A stretch of 64,000 bases of DNA, from the NCBI GenBank assembly GCA_019240475.1, contig JAFAYI010000029.1:434001-498000 (forward strand), in the 5' to 3' direction. Source of the stretch: Acidobacteriaceae bacterium (GTDB lineage Bacteria > Acidobacteriota > Terriglobia > Bryobacterales > Bryobacteraceae). Made by a program: the position numbers and the translations under genes. Every line of letters starts with the position of its first letter. The first letter of the stretch is position 1. The notes below the pieces were generated by a model. That model did not search any database. It had not been told where the DNA came from and saw only the letters and a list, made by a program, of their open reading frames with translations. Positions 9,599-18,818 of this stretch are shown here, in pieces.

Positions 9599-9644
9599 TG
9601 ATATCTTTCTATTCAGACGACACAACCGGCCGCTACCGTTACCG

Positions 9645-10823
9645 TCATTTACTTTCATCGAGCAGCGCCTTGGCGATCGTCACCCGCTGCATGTTGCTGG
9701 TCCCTTCGTAGATACGTCCTATTTTCGCATCCCGGTACAGCTTCTCTACCGGATAATCCTTCGTGAAGCCCACGCCCCCCAGTACTTCTACGGCCTGCGA
9801 AGCGACCTCCTCCGCAATCTGCGAGCAGTAGTATTTCGCCATTGCGGCCTGCGTGATAAACGGCTGCCCCGCGTCCCGCAACCTTGCCGCGTTGTACACC
9901 ATCAGCCGCGCCGCTTCAATGCGCGTCGCCATCTCCGCCAGCTCGAACTGCACGCCTTGAAAATCGCCGATCCGCTTGCCGAACTGCTTGCGCTCCCGCG
10001 CATACTTCAGCGCATGATCGAAGGCGCCCTCCGCCAGCCCAAGCATCTGAGCGCCGATCCCGATGCGCCCTTCATTTAATGTCTCAATCGCGATCTTGTA
10101 GCCCTTGCCCGGCTCGCCCATGACCTGGTCGCGCCCCGCGCGCGCATCTTCCAATATCAGCTCGCAGGTAGAGGAAGCCCGAATCCCCAGCTTGTCCTCC
10201 TTCTTTCCCACCTGAAAGCCTTCCATGCCCCGCTCCACCAAAAAGCACGTGACGCCCTTATATCCCGCGCCCGGATCGATCGTCGCAAAGATCAAGAAAA
10301 TATCCGCCTCCGCGGCGTTGGTGATCCATAGCTTGCGGCCCGATAGCCGGTATCCGTCGCCGTCCGCCAACGCTCGCGTCGAGAGTGCGAAAGCGTCCGA
10401 CCCCGACCCTGCCTCCGACAGCGCATACGATCCCACTGTGTCCGTCGCCAAACGCGTCAGATACTTCTGCTTCTGCTCCCCGCTCGCCCAGCGCTCCACT
10501 GCATTGCTCACAAGCGTGTTCTGCACGTCCACGATCAACGCCGCCGAGGGATCCACTTTCGCCAGTTCTTCGATAGCCAGCACCGACTGAAAAAAACTCC
10601 CGCCCTGGCCTCCGTACTCCTCCCGGATATCGATTCCCATCAGGCCCAGCGAAAACATCTCGCGCAGTAAATCGCTGCGAAACTTGCCTTCCTCGTCCAT
10701 CGCGCGCGCGTGCGCCGCCAATCGCTCCTTCGCAAACCGCCGCACAGACGATTGAAAAAGGCGCTCTTCCTCGTTCAAATCCGTGAGAGGCGCCACCACG
10801 GGCGTATCGATTGTCTGCGGCAT
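9645..10823 (-). CDS. Acyl-CoA dehydrogenase, short/branched-chain type
   Basis: 392 residues, full length for the family. Order: N-terminal helical domain, the FAD/substrate beta-domain with SYALSEAGSGSDA and WITNAAEAD, then the C-terminal helical domain with RKQFGKRIGDFQGVQ. The catalytic glutamate lies in RIYEGTSNMQR near residue 375, its place in short- and short/branched-chain enzymes. It oxidises acyl-CoA thioesters to trans-2-enoyl-CoA with FAD and passes electrons to ETF. Chain length cannot be assigned from motifs. Two exported proteins follow on the same strand; the functional link is unclear. Confidence 0.95.
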   Translation of the reverse strand: MPQTIDTPVVAPLTDLNEEERLFQSSVRRFAKERLAAHARAMDEEGKFRSDLLREMFSLGLMGIDIREEYGGQGGSFFQSVLAIEELAKVDPSAALIVDVQNTLVSNAVERWASGEQKQKYLTRLATDTVGSYALSEAGSGSDAFALSTRALADGDGYRLSGRKLWITNAAEADIFLIFATIDPGAGYKGVTCFLVERGMEGFQVGKKEDKLGIRASSTCELILEDARAGRDQVMGEPGKGYKIAIETLNEGRIGIGAQMLGLAEGAFDHALKYARERKQFGKRIGDFQGVQFELAEMATRIEAARLMVYNAARLRDAGQPFITQAAMAKYYCSQIAEEVASQAVEVLGGVGFTKDYPVEKLYRDAKIGRIYEGTSNMQRVTIAKALLDESK

Positions 10824-10877
10824 GACGGGACCATGATAGCTCCGCCTATCGCCATGCGGCCTCGCCGGTACTGTACA

Positions 10878-11351
10878 ATGCGAGTCAGTCGGATTGCGCC
10901 GCAGGAAGTGAAAACGAGATTTAAGACTATAGAGATCCTGCTCATTGAGGATTTCGCCCCAGACGCCGGTCTATTCAGCCAGCTCCTCTCAGACAACACA
11001 TCGGCCTACCGCCTGAGCATCGTCGACGATGGCGAGGAGGCGTTGCAGTTTTTGAGGCGAAATGACGGCTATGCAAACGCCCCGCGCCCCGACCTCATCT
11101 TCTTGGATCTCAATCTTCCCAAACGCACCGGCCTCGAAATCCTGGAAGAGATTCGCGCCAATCCCGCTTTGCGCCCCACCCCCGTCGTGATTCTCACCTC
11201 CTCTGAAAACGAAAAGGATGTGAACGCTGCCTATAGCTCCGGAGCCAATCTCTACGTCAAGAAGCCCGGCACGCTGAACCAGTTGGAAGAGCTGATGCAA
11301 GCGCTCTCCCGAATCTGGCTCGAGTACGGCGAGCTGCCGCGCGCCAACTGA
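10878..11351 (+). CDS. Single-domain response regulator (Rcp1/CheY-like)
   Basis: 157 residues from ATG 10878. The protein is one receiver domain: an acidic pocket in LLIEDFAPDAG, the phospho-acceptor Asp in LIFLDLNLP, a Thr/Ser switch in ILTSSEN and the conserved Lys in YVKKPG. The long alpha4 region with no output domain resembles Rcp1-type partners of phytochrome-like hybrid kinases. A GTG at 10908 is an alternative start, because a TACAAT -10-like box (10874-10879) overlaps the ATG. No kinase lies next to it; the PAS kinase at 56.7 kb is far away. Confidence 0.88.
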   Translation: MRVSRIAPQEVKTRFKTIEILLIEDFAPDAGLFSQLLSDNTSAYRLSIVDDGEEALQFLRRNDGYANAPRPDLIFLDLNLPKRTGLEILEEIRANPALRPTPVVILTSSENEKDVNAAYSSGANLYVKKPGTLNQLEELMQALSRIWLEYGELPRAN

Positions 11352-11410
11352 ACCGTTCCGCCCCGGGGTCACTCCCCCGGATGCGTGCCGTAAGCTGGAA
11401 ATGTTTACGC

Positions 11411-14080
11411 ATGCCATTCCGGACACTTTTCTTTTCCGCCGCTTTGCTGCTCGGCGGGGCTGCCTTCGCGGCCCACGCGCAAACCTCGACCGGCAGCGGA
11501 GTCACTCGCGCCACGCTTGAAAACGGCCTGCGCGTCGTCATCGTGCGCGATCCCCTCGCTCCCGTCGCCACCATCGAAGACAATTATCTGGTCGGCGGCG
11601 ACGAGACCCCCGCGGGCTTCCCCGGAACGGCCCACGCCCAGGAGCACATGGCGTTCCGTGGCTGCAACGGCCTCTCGGGCGATCAGATCGCCGCCATTTA
11701 CGCGCAGCTCGGCGGCTACATGGATGCCGACACGCAACAGAACATCACCCAGTATTTCGTCACCGTCCCCACCACCGATCTCGAAGTTGCGCTCCGCGTG
11801 GACGCCGCCTGCATGTCGGGCGTCGAAGACTCTCAGGACCAATGGGCTCAGGAGCGCGGCGCCATCGAACAGGAGGTCGCTCGCGATCTCTCGAACCCCA
11901 CCTATAAATTCCTTACCCGCTTGAACCACGAGCTCTTCGCCGGCACCCCCTACCAGGAAGACGCCCTCGGTAACAAAGCTTCCTTCGATCGGACCACCGG
12001 CGAAATGCTCAAGAAATTCTACTCGCAGTGGTATGCGCCCAATAACGCCATCCTGGTCGTCACCGGCGATGTCGACCCCGCCGCCACGCTCTCTACCGTC
12101 CAGCGCCTCTACGGCCCCATCCCGCGCCGTAACCTCCCTCAGCATCCGGAAATCAATCTGCGCCCGGTTCCGGCCGATTCCTTCACTCTCGATAGCAATC
12201 TGCCCTATCTCCTCACCTTCATCTCCTACCGGTTCCCCGGGACCGACAGCCCGGACTTCGCCGCCGCCCGCGTGCTGAGCGACGTCCTATCGAGCCAGCG
12301 CGCCGATCTCTACGCTCTCGTGCCGCAAGGCAAAGCTCTCGGCACGGATTTTGCTTTCGTCGAAACGTATCCGAAAGCCAGCGCCGCGTTTGCCATCGCC
12401 GCGCTTCCCTCCGGAGCGGACCCCTCTTCGCTCGATGCCGAAATCAAAAAAATTCTGGCAAACTACGCAACCCGCGGCCTGCCTCCGGATCTGGTCGAAG
12501 CCGCCAAGAAAGGCGAGGTCGCTGGCGCGGAATTCGGCCGCAACTCCATTACCAATCTCGCCTCCCTGTGGTCTCAGGCGCTCGCTGCCGAAGGCCGCCA
12601 GTCTCCCGATGACGACGTCGAAGCCATTAAGCGCGTCACCGTTGACGACGTAAACCGCGTCGCGAAAAAATACATGCTCCAGCAGGACTCGATCGTCGCC
12701 AATCTCAAGCCCTCGCCCTCCGGACAAGCGGTCTCCTCCAAGGGTTTCGGCGGCTCGGAGACCGTCACCAGCGCTCCTACCAAGCCCGTGGCTCTGCCCG
12801 AATGGGCCGAAGCGGCGGTCAAGTCGCTGCGAATTCCCGAGCCCAACAACCATCCCGCCGACATGACCCTTTCCAATGGTCTGCGGCTCATCGTCCAAAC
12901 GGAAAGGACTAGCCCCACCGTGACGCTGCTCGGTTCCGTCAAGACTCAGACGCAGCTCGAAGCGCCTGCCGGAAAGGACGGCGTCTCGGATGTGCTCGAA
13001 GGGCTCTTCTCCTACGGCACAAAAACGCTCGATCGCCTCGCCTTTCAAAAGGAACTGGACGATATCGCCGCCTCTGAAAACGCGGGATCCAACTTCAACC
13101 TCAAGGTCTTGAAGCAATACTTCGCGCGAGGCGTGGAGTTGCTCGCCGATAACGAACTCCATCCCGCCCTGCCCGAAGACGCCTATAAAGTGGTTCAGGA
13201 ACAGACCGCGCAGTTGACCGCTGGCCAGATCCAGACTCCCGCCTATCACGTCGATCGCGCGCTCGTCCATGCCTTGCTTCCCGCCGGAGACCCGCTGCAG
13301 CGGGAAACCACGCCTCAGAGCGTCACCGCTCTCCAGTATCCCGACATCACCAGCTATTACGCGAAAACCTTTCGTCCCGATCTCGCCACCATCGTCATCA
13401 TCGGCGATGTCACCGCCGAAGAAGCCCGCGCCCAGATTGAGAAATACTTCGGCGCCTGGCAGGCCAGCGGTCCCAAGCCCGACGTAGTGTTGCCCGCCGT
13501 TCCCGGCAACAAGCCCAGCGCCGTAAACGTGCCCGACCCCAATCAGGTGCAGGATTCCGTCAACCTCACCGAAGAACTGGCCATGAATCGCTTCAATGCC
13601 GACTACTATGCGCTCCAGGTCGGAGATCACGTCCTCGGGGGCGGCTTCTACGCCACGCGCCTCTATCGCGACCTGCGCCAGAAAGCCGGCTACGTCTATA
13701 ACATCGACGATTCGCTCGAAGCAAGCGAAACGCGCGCTGCCTACACCATCGACTACGGGTGCGATCCGCAAAACGTATCCAAGGCTCGCGCTCTCATCCA
13801 GCAGGAGCTCGTCTCGATGCAGACATCGAATGTGACTCCCGCCGAATTGCAGCAAGCCAAAGCCCTGCTCTTGCGGCGCATCCCGCTCGGCGAATCCAGC
13901 GAAGACGCCGTCGCCGGCGGCTTCATCGCGCGCTCTCGCGTCGGATTGCCGCTCGATGAGCCCCTTCGCGCCGCCCAACTCTACTTCAATATGACGGCCG
14001 ATCAAGTGCGAGCCGCCTTCGCCAAATGGATCGATCCCGCCGGCTTCGTGCAAGTCGTGCGCGGCCCCGCGCCGCAATAA
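11411..14080 (+). CDS. M16-family zinc metallopeptidase (two tandem M16 halves), exported
   Basis: 889 residues from ATG 11411, chosen because it starts a signal peptide (MPFRTLFFSAALLLGG, cleavage after AHAQ). An in-frame ATG at 11381 would add ten residues. The N-terminal half has the inverted zinc motif HAQEH (His75, Glu78, His79) and the downstream Glu-rich helix (ERGAIEQEVARD) for the third ligand. The C-terminal half repeats the fold (MTLSNGLRLIVQTERTSP) without the motif, as in pitrilysin/processing-peptidase proteins, and ends with the RLYRDLRQKAGYVY segment that closes the chamber. It probably degrades peptides in the periplasm. The amidase pair follows within 4 bp. Confidence 0.93.
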   Translation: MPFRTLFFSAALLLGGAAFAAHAQTSTGSGVTRATLENGLRVVIVRDPLAPVATIEDNYLVGGDETPAGFPGTAHAQEHMAFRGCNGLSGDQIAAIYAQLGGYMDADTQQNITQYFVTVPTTDLEVALRVDAACMSGVEDSQDQWAQERGAIEQEVARDLSNPTYKFLTRLNHELFAGTPYQEDALGNKASFDRTTGEMLKKFYSQWYAPNNAILVVTGDVDPAATLSTVQRLYGPIPRRNLPQHPEINLRPVPADSFTLDSNLPYLLTFISYRFPGTDSPDFAAARVLSDVLSSQRADLYALVPQGKALGTDFAFVETYPKASAAFAIAALPSGADPSSLDAEIKKILANYATRGLPPDLVEAAKKGEVAGAEFGRNSITNLASLWSQALAAEGRQSPDDDVEAIKRVTVDDVNRVAKKYMLQQDSIVANLKPSPSGQAVSSKGFGGSETVTSAPTKPVALPEWAEAAVKSLRIPEPNNHPADMTLSNGLRLIVQTERTSPTVTLLGSVKTQTQLEAPAGKDGVSDVLEGLFSYGTKTLDRLAFQKELDDIAASENAGSNFNLKVLKQYFARGVELLADNELHPALPEDAYKVVQEQTAQLTAGQIQTPAYHVDRALVHALLPAGDPLQRETTPQSVTALQYPDITSYYAKTFRPDLATIVIIGDVTAEEARAQIEKYFGAWQASGPKPDVVLPAVPGNKPSAVNVPDPNQVQDSVNLTEELAMNRFNADYYALQVGDHVLGGGFYATRLYRDLRQKAGYVYNIDDSLEASETRAAYTIDYGCDPQNVSKARALIQQELVSMQTSNVTPAELQQAKALLLRRIPLGESSEDAVAGGFIARSRVGLPLDEPLRAAQLYFNMTADQVRAAFAKWIDPAGFVQVVRGPAPQ

Positions 14081-14083
14081 TTC

Positions 14084-14212
14084 ATGGAGAACGTAAACGA
14101 ACCCCTCAAAGATCTTCGCGAAGACTTCGCGCGCATCGCGGAACGCCTCACTCCGGACGTAGAGCCCGCCGTCGTTTATTCCCCCGAAGCTCCCGATTCC
14201 GAAGCCGAATGA
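14084..14212 (+). CDS. 42-residue AtzG/GatC-like small subunit coupled to amidase
   Basis: The frame starts at ATG 14084, 3 bp after the M16 stop, and encodes a 42-residue acidic peptide. Its TGA overlaps the amidase start as ATGA (14209-14212), a classic translational-coupling arrangement. The core LREDFARIAERL then TPDVEPAVVYSP resembles the C-terminal half of AtzG-type (DUF4089-like) proteins, which end in a helix followed by a D-V-E-P-A-x-x-(F/Y)-x-P motif and wrap around a partner amidase, as GatC does with GatA. The match is from recognised motif only. It is much shorter than known AtzG (about 70 residues), lacking the first helix. Confidence 0.6.
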   Translation: MENVNEPLKDLREDFARIAERLTPDVEPAVVYSPEAPDSEAE

Positions 14213-15528
14213 CCATTCGCCAAATCGGCGCTCTGCTCCGCGCGCGCAAACTCTCCTGCGTAGAGCTGATCGACCAAACTCTCGCCGATATCCACCAGCG
14301 CGATCGGTTCAACAGCTTCATCACGCTTACCGCGGACCTGGCCCGCTCGGAAGCTCGCGAGCGCGATCGCGAACTCACCGCCGGAGTCGATCGCGGCCCG
14401 CTTCATGGCGTCCCCATCGCGCACAAAGACCTCTTCTACACCCGCGGCATTCGCACCACCGCCGGCTCGCTTCTGTTTCGCGATTTCATTCCCGATAGCG
14501 ATGCCGCCGTGGTCGAACGCCTCCGCTCCGCCGGCGCCATCTCGCTCGGCAAGACCAATCTGCACGAGCTCGCCTACGGCATCACTTCCAAGAATCCGCA
14601 TTACGGTTTCGTCCTGAACCCCCGCGACCCCGCCCGCGTCGCCGGCGGCTCTAGTGGCGGTTCGGCTGCTCTTGTTGCCGCTGGTTTACTGCCCATGTGC
14701 ACCGGCACCGATACGGGCGGCTCCATTCGCATCCCGGCTTCCTTCTGCGGCATCGTCGGCCTCAAGCCCACCTATGGCCTGGTCAGCCGCCTTGGCGTAT
14801 TGCCGCTGTCGTTTAGCCTGGATCACGTCGGCCCGCTCGCGGCGACCGTCGAAGACTGCGCTCTCGCCATGAACGCCATGGCCGATACCGGCGCGCCATT
14901 CGATCTCCCCACCCTGCCGAACTTCGACGGCCTCCGCCTCGGCGTGCCTAAGGATTTCTTCTTCGATCGCATTCAGCCCGAGGTCGCAACGGCCGTCCAG
15001 AGAACCATCTCCTCCATGGAGGGGCGCGGCGCGCGTCTCATCGAGGTCGATCTCCCCAACATGGCCGATCTCTACACCACCGCCCGCATCGTTCAACTGG
15101 CCGAAACGGCTTCCCTCTACGCGCGCTACACCGACGGCGCGCTGTTCGGCCCCGACGTGTGGCGGCTGATCCAACAGGCCAAATCTATCGCGGCCCACGA
15201 ATACGTCAACGCGCAGCGAATAAGAACTCTCTTCCGCCGCGGCTTCGACCGGCTCTGGACTCGAATAGACGCGCTCGCCACCCCTGCCACTCCCATGCCC
15301 GCGCCGCTTCTCGAACAGGAATCCATCGATTTCGGTAAGACGCAGGAAGAGACCCGAGCCGCCGCCACCCGCCTCGTGCGCGGCATCAATCTCATTGGCG
15401 AGCCTGCGCTCTCACTGCCCTGCGGGGCAACTGCTGACGGCCTGCCCTTCGGCCTGCAATTGATCGCGCCGCCCTTTGCCGACGCCCGCCTCCTTCAGAT
15501 CGGACGAGCCGTCGAAGCCCTGGCCTAA
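14209..15528 (+). CDS. Amidase-signature-family hydrolase (AtzE/GatA-like)
   Basis: 439 residues from ATG 14209, overlapping the small upstream gene by ATGA. The frame is open further upstream, but that part overlaps the M16 gene in another frame. The Ser-cisSer-Lys triad can be seen: Lys in PIAHKDLFYTRG, cis-Ser in the Gly/Ser-rich signature ARVAGGSSGGSAALVAAG, and the nucleophile in GTDTGGSIRIPASFCG. The family hydrolyses amides, including GatA and carboxybiuret hydrolase AtzE. No gatB lies nearby, so a stand-alone hydrolase with the mini-protein as partner is more likely than tRNA amidotransferase; substrate unknown. The 3' end overlaps the converging rhodanese gene by 4 bp. Confidence 0.93.
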   Translation: MTIRQIGALLRARKLSCVELIDQTLADIHQRDRFNSFITLTADLARSEARERDRELTAGVDRGPLHGVPIAHKDLFYTRGIRTTAGSLLFRDFIPDSDAAVVERLRSAGAISLGKTNLHELAYGITSKNPHYGFVLNPRDPARVAGGSSGGSAALVAAGLLPMCTGTDTGGSIRIPASFCGIVGLKPTYGLVSRLGVLPLSFSLDHVGPLAATVEDCALAMNAMADTGAPFDLPTLPNFDGLRLGVPKDFFFDRIQPEVATAVQRTISSMEGRGARLIEVDLPNMADLYTTARIVQLAETASLYARYTDGALFGPDVWRLIQQAKSIAAHEYVNAQRIRTLFRRGFDRLWTRIDALATPATPMPAPLLEQESIDFGKTQEETRAAATRLVRGINLIGEPALSLPCGATADGLPFGLQLIAPPFADARLLQIGRAVEALA

Positions 15529-15917
15529 TTCTCCCCGTTTTCGAGCGGCAGCCCCGAAGCTTCAATCGCCCGCCATCCGCCGTCGAGTGAGATCACGTTC
15601 GTGTACCCCATCTTCTGCAGGTTGTCTGCCGCGAGAGCAGACCGGAACCCGCCGCCGCAATAGAGCACCAGCTTTGTGTCCTTATGCGGGAAAGCGGTCT
15701 CGATGTCGCGCTCGATAGTCCCCTTGCTCAAGTGCGCCGCGCCCGCCGCATGCGCCGCCTGCCATTCATGGTCTTCACGCACGTCCACTAGTTGGCCCGC
15801 CTCGCCCCGCTCGCGCAGCCGCTTATACCCTTCGATATCGATCTCGCGAATGCGCTTCTTCGCGTCTTCGACGATCGCCAGGAATCCCGGGCTGTGATGT
15901 TTCACCGCTGTACTCAT
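15525..15917 (-). CDS. Rhodanese-like sulfurtransferase domain protein
   Basis: 130 residues: a single rhodanese domain with LVDVREDHEW near residue 43 and the active-site loop LYCGGGFRS with Cys87, a six-residue-loop type able to bind persulfide. It is cytoplasmic by lack of a signal. Its ATG overlaps the murA stop as ATGA (15914-15917), so it is translationally coupled to murA. That pairing has no obvious biochemical reason. The N-terminal 25 residues (KHHSPGFLAIVEDAKKRI) form a short helix before the fold, common in this group. Confidence 0.9.
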   Translation of the reverse strand: MSTAVKHHSPGFLAIVEDAKKRIREIDIEGYKRLRERGEAGQLVDVREDHEWQAAHAAGAAHLSKGTIERDIETAFPHKDTKLVLYCGGGFRSALAADNLQKMGYTNVISLDGGWRAIEASGLPLENGEN

Positions 15918-17182
15918 AAGTCCCTCGCCTGCACGCGTTCTATGTTTGCTCCCGCCGCCGCCAATTTCTCTTCGATACGCTCATACCCGCGATCCATGTG
16001 ATACACGCGATCGATCACCGACTCGCCTCGCGCCACCAGCGCCGCTAGCACCAGCGAAGCGCTGGCCCGCAGGTCGGACGCAAGCACCTGCGCGCCCAAC
16101 AACTGCTCCCGCCCCGCGATGATCGCCTGCCGCCCTTCTATGCGAATGCTCGCTCCCATTCGCGCGAGTTCCGGCGCATGCATAAACCGGTTCTCGAAGA
16201 TCGTCTCCGTCACGAAGCTGATGCCCTCCGCCAGCGTCATCCATGCCATGTACTGCGCCTGCAAATCCGTCGCAAAGCCTGGATACTCTTCGGTCGTCAC
16301 ATCGATCGGCTTCGGTCGCCGCGCGCATCTCACTCGCAAAGCGTCGGTCGCCGCCAGATCCACCTCCGCCCCCGCCAGTTCCATCTTCGTCGTCAACGCC
16401 GCCACATGTTCCGGGCAGCACTCCGTCACCGTCACATCGCCGCCCGAAATCGCCGCCGCCAGCAGAAACGTGCCCGCCTCGATGCGATCCGGGATGATCG
16501 TATGCTCCGCCCCATGCAGCCGCTCCACGCCCTGCACGCGAATGATCGACGTCCCGGCGCCTTGGATCTTCGCGCCCATCGCCGTCAGCAGATCCGCCAG
16601 GTCTTTCACCTCCGGCTCCCGCGCCGCATTCCGAATCACGGTCTCGCCCCGCGCCAACACCGCCGCCATCAGCACGTCTTCCGTACCCGTCACCGTGATG
16701 CGGTCGAAATGTATAGGCCCGCCGCGCAGACCCTCGGGCGCTTGCGCCTCCACATACCCGTGCGCCTGCTCGATCCTCGCTCCCAGTTGTTCGAGCGCCG
16801 AAACGTGAAAGTTGATCGGCCTTGCTCCGATCGCGCATCCTCCCGGCATCGACACCCGCGCCCGTCCGGTGCGCGCCACCAGCGGCCCCAACACCAGGCT
16901 CGACGCGCGCATGGTCTTCACCACTTCGTACGGCGCCTCGGGCCGGTCCAGCGTCTTGGCATGAACGCGCACCCGTCCTTCTTCGTCGCGCACGCGGGCG
17001 CCGGCATACTCGAGCAGCTCGCGCATCGTCGAGATGTCCTTCACATTCGGCACGCGCCGCAGCACCACCGGCTCATCGGTCAAAAGGCATGCGGCAAGCG
17101 CCGGCAGCGCCGAATTCTTCGACCCGCTGACCGCGAGCTGGCCGCTCAACGGCGTCCCGCCCACAATCCTGAACTTGTCCAT
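15914..17182 (-). CDS. murA: UDP-N-acetylglucosamine 1-carboxyvinyltransferase MurA
   Basis: 422 residues, full length. It catalyses the first committed step of peptidoglycan synthesis, transferring enolpyruvate from PEP to UDP-GlcNAc in the cytoplasm. Visible signatures: SGSKNSALPALAA with Lys22 and Asn23 for substrate binding, the flexible-loop catalytic Cys116 in MPGGCAIGARP (the fosfomycin target position; Cys kept, so predicted sensitive form), and the repeated inside-out alpha/beta-barrel motifs (EYPGFATDLQAQYMA). It starts 2 bp after the beta-propeller gene's stop and overlaps the rhodanese gene by 4 bp, giving a three-gene minus-strand operon. Confidence 0.97.
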   Translation of the reverse strand: MDKFRIVGGTPLSGQLAVSGSKNSALPALAACLLTDEPVVLRRVPNVKDISTMRELLEYAGARVRDEEGRVRVHAKTLDRPEAPYEVVKTMRASSLVLGPLVARTGRARVSMPGGCAIGARPINFHVSALEQLGARIEQAHGYVEAQAPEGLRGGPIHFDRITVTGTEDVLMAAVLARGETVIRNAAREPEVKDLADLLTAMGAKIQGAGTSIIRVQGVERLHGAEHTIIPDRIEAGTFLLAAAISGGDVTVTECCPEHVAALTTKMELAGAEVDLAATDALRVRCARRPKPIDVTTEEYPGFATDLQAQYMAWMTLAEGISFVTETIFENRFMHAPELARMGASIRIEGRQAIIAGREQLLGAQVLASDLRASASLVLAALVARGESVIDRVYHMDRGYERIEEKLAAAGANIERVQARDL

Positions 17183-17184
17183 CC

Positions 17185-18738
17185 CTACTCGCCTTTAACC
17201 GAGAAAGCGTAGATCGTCGAATCGTGCGTCGTCAGAAACACCCGCCCGTCGTTCACCGCCAGGCCGCCGAAATGCGTAAACGACTGCATCGTCTTTCCAC
17301 TCGAATACAGCTCCTTCCCGGTCGCCGCGTCCAGCGCATACAGCGTCGCGTTTCCCTTCGAGTTCTCGATGCGTTCCTTCGTCGTGTAGAGCTGGCCGTT
17401 CTCCTTGATCTGCCGCGTGAACTCGCCGCTCGAAACCACGAATACAACTCCGTTTGCCACCACAGGCGGCTCCGGCATCTCCATATCCCGCGAGACCCAC
17501 GCCGGCGTCAGCGCCGGTTGCCCGTCCTTGTCTTCCACCTTGAACGCCATCAGGCTGCCATTAGGCGTCGCGCCGTTGGTCACCGGAAACGTCTGCGCCT
17601 TCGAATGCAGCGGGCCCCACGCCGGCGCATAGATCCATCGCGTCCCGCTCGGGTCTTCCCACGTCGCAAACGCGCCCCACACGCCCCGCCCCGCAATATC
17701 GTTTTCTTCGTTCAAATATCGAGCCTGAAACAGCGGTTTATTGTGCGCCTCGCCTCCGAGCGCCTTCGCATCCAGCAAAACCAGCGTGCCTTCTTTGCCT
17801 GCGGTTACCAGCAGCTCGCGTCCTTTATAGGGAAATATCACCGGGCTCGTATTGCCCATATCGAGATCTTTCCTCGTCAGGTAATTCGCATTGGCCGGCA
17901 GAAAGTAATCGAGCAGCTTCAAATCCTTGCCGCTGAGCGCTAGAACCGTATCCGCATACTTCCCCGAGTTCGCATCCACGGGCCCGTCGCCCGTTGCCGC
18001 GTACACCATTCCCGTCGAACCGATCGCCACGCCTCCCCGGCCCCAGATCCCGCCCCCGTATGTGTCCGCTTGAAAAAAGCTGACCGTCTTGTCCGCGCTC
18101 TTCACATCCATCGCCGCCACGCCGTTCTTCGTGTTGTTGCAATTCTGCGAGATGGTCGTGTACACCGTATCGCCCGACAGGTTCAAGCTCCAGTTTTTCG
18201 AATACGCCGGCACGAACTGCTGCGGCGGGAAGCGGTCTTCTCCGTTCACCACATTCAAGGCATGCAGCTTCCCATCAATCGAAATCACATAGGCCGTCGG
18301 TCCCGGCTTGCTGGTACTGATCACCGGCGTGTCGTTCAACGCCTGCGGGCAGAAGTAACTGCCTTCGTAGGTTGTGGTCTTCGGCGCCGGGATCTCGTTC
18401 GTGAAATGCTTTTGCCAGGCCACTTTCCCTGTATCGGCGTCGATGGCGTAGAGATTGTCCGAGCTGCCGCCCACGATCACATATTCAAACGACCCATGAT
18501 TCGTGTACACCGGATTGATCACCACCGGCACGGTCAGCCCATTCAACTCCTTCGCCTCGTTATCCAGTTTGATCTTCCATTCGAGCTGCAGTCCCTTCAC
18601 GTTGTCTTTCGTGAGGCTGCTCTCTTCCTTCGCCCACCCGCTGCGCTGCGCGTCTCCGCCAAACGTCAGCCAACTGGCGGCCGATACCGCCGTGCAACCC
18701 ATCGCGATCGCGGCCAGAATTCGAGAAATTGTCTGCAT
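17185..18738 (-). CDS. Exported PQQ-type beta-propeller repeat protein
   Basis: 517 residues with a signal peptide ([21 protein letters not shown]). The mature protein starts with [14 protein letters not shown], a typical opening for PQQ-like propellers, and contains blades with the tryptophan-docking pattern ([40 protein letters not shown]). It lacks a cytochrome c domain and the paired cysteine/Asp catalytic set of quinoprotein alcohol dehydrogenases, so it may be a structural or ligand-binding propeller rather than a dehydrogenase. It is first in the operon with murA and rhodanese. The 80-bp gap to ruvA on the other strand must hold divergent promoters. Confidence 0.87.
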   Translation of the reverse strand: MQTISRILAAIAMGCTAVSAASWLTFGGDAQRSGWAKEESSLTKDNVKGLQLEWKIKLDNEAKELNGLTVPVVINPVYTNHGSFEYVIVGGSSDNLYAIDADTGKVAWQKHFTNEIPAPKTTTYEGSYFCPQALNDTPVISTSKPGPTAYVISIDGKLHALNVVNGEDRFPPQQFVPAYSKNWSLNLSGDTVYTTISQNCNNTKNGVAAMDVKSADKTVSFFQADTYGGGIWGRGGVAIGSTGMVYAATGDGPVDANSGKYADTVLALSGKDLKLLDYFLPANANYLTRKDLDMGNTSPVIFPYKGRELLVTAGKEGTLVLLDAKALGGEAHNKPLFQARYLNEENDIAGRGVWGAFATWEDPSGTRWIYAPAWGPLHSKAQTFPVTNGATPNGSLMAFKVEDKDGQPALTPAWVSRDMEMPEPPVVANGVVFVVSSGEFTRQIKENGQLYTTKERIENSKGNATLYALDAATGKELYSSGKTMQSFTHFGGLAVNDGRVFLTTHDSTIYAFSVKGE

Positions 18739-18818
18739 CGGTCCCTTTTATTCTAGAAGCCTCGGGCGAATTCGCTCCTTCCTCGCTCACCCCTGCACGA
18801 TAATGGTTCTCCAGCGAC

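Noticed and set aside
12287..14077. 596-residue minus-strand open frame opposite the M16 peptidase
   Set aside because: It is antisense to a gene with clear family motifs, has no ribosome binding site and no recognisable fold; its length reflects the high GC and codon bias of the real gene.
14209..15528. Assignment of the amidase as GatA of the tRNA amidotransferase
   Set aside because: No gatB or full gatC is adjacent and the frame is shorter than typical GatA; a stand-alone AtzE-like hydrolase fits better.
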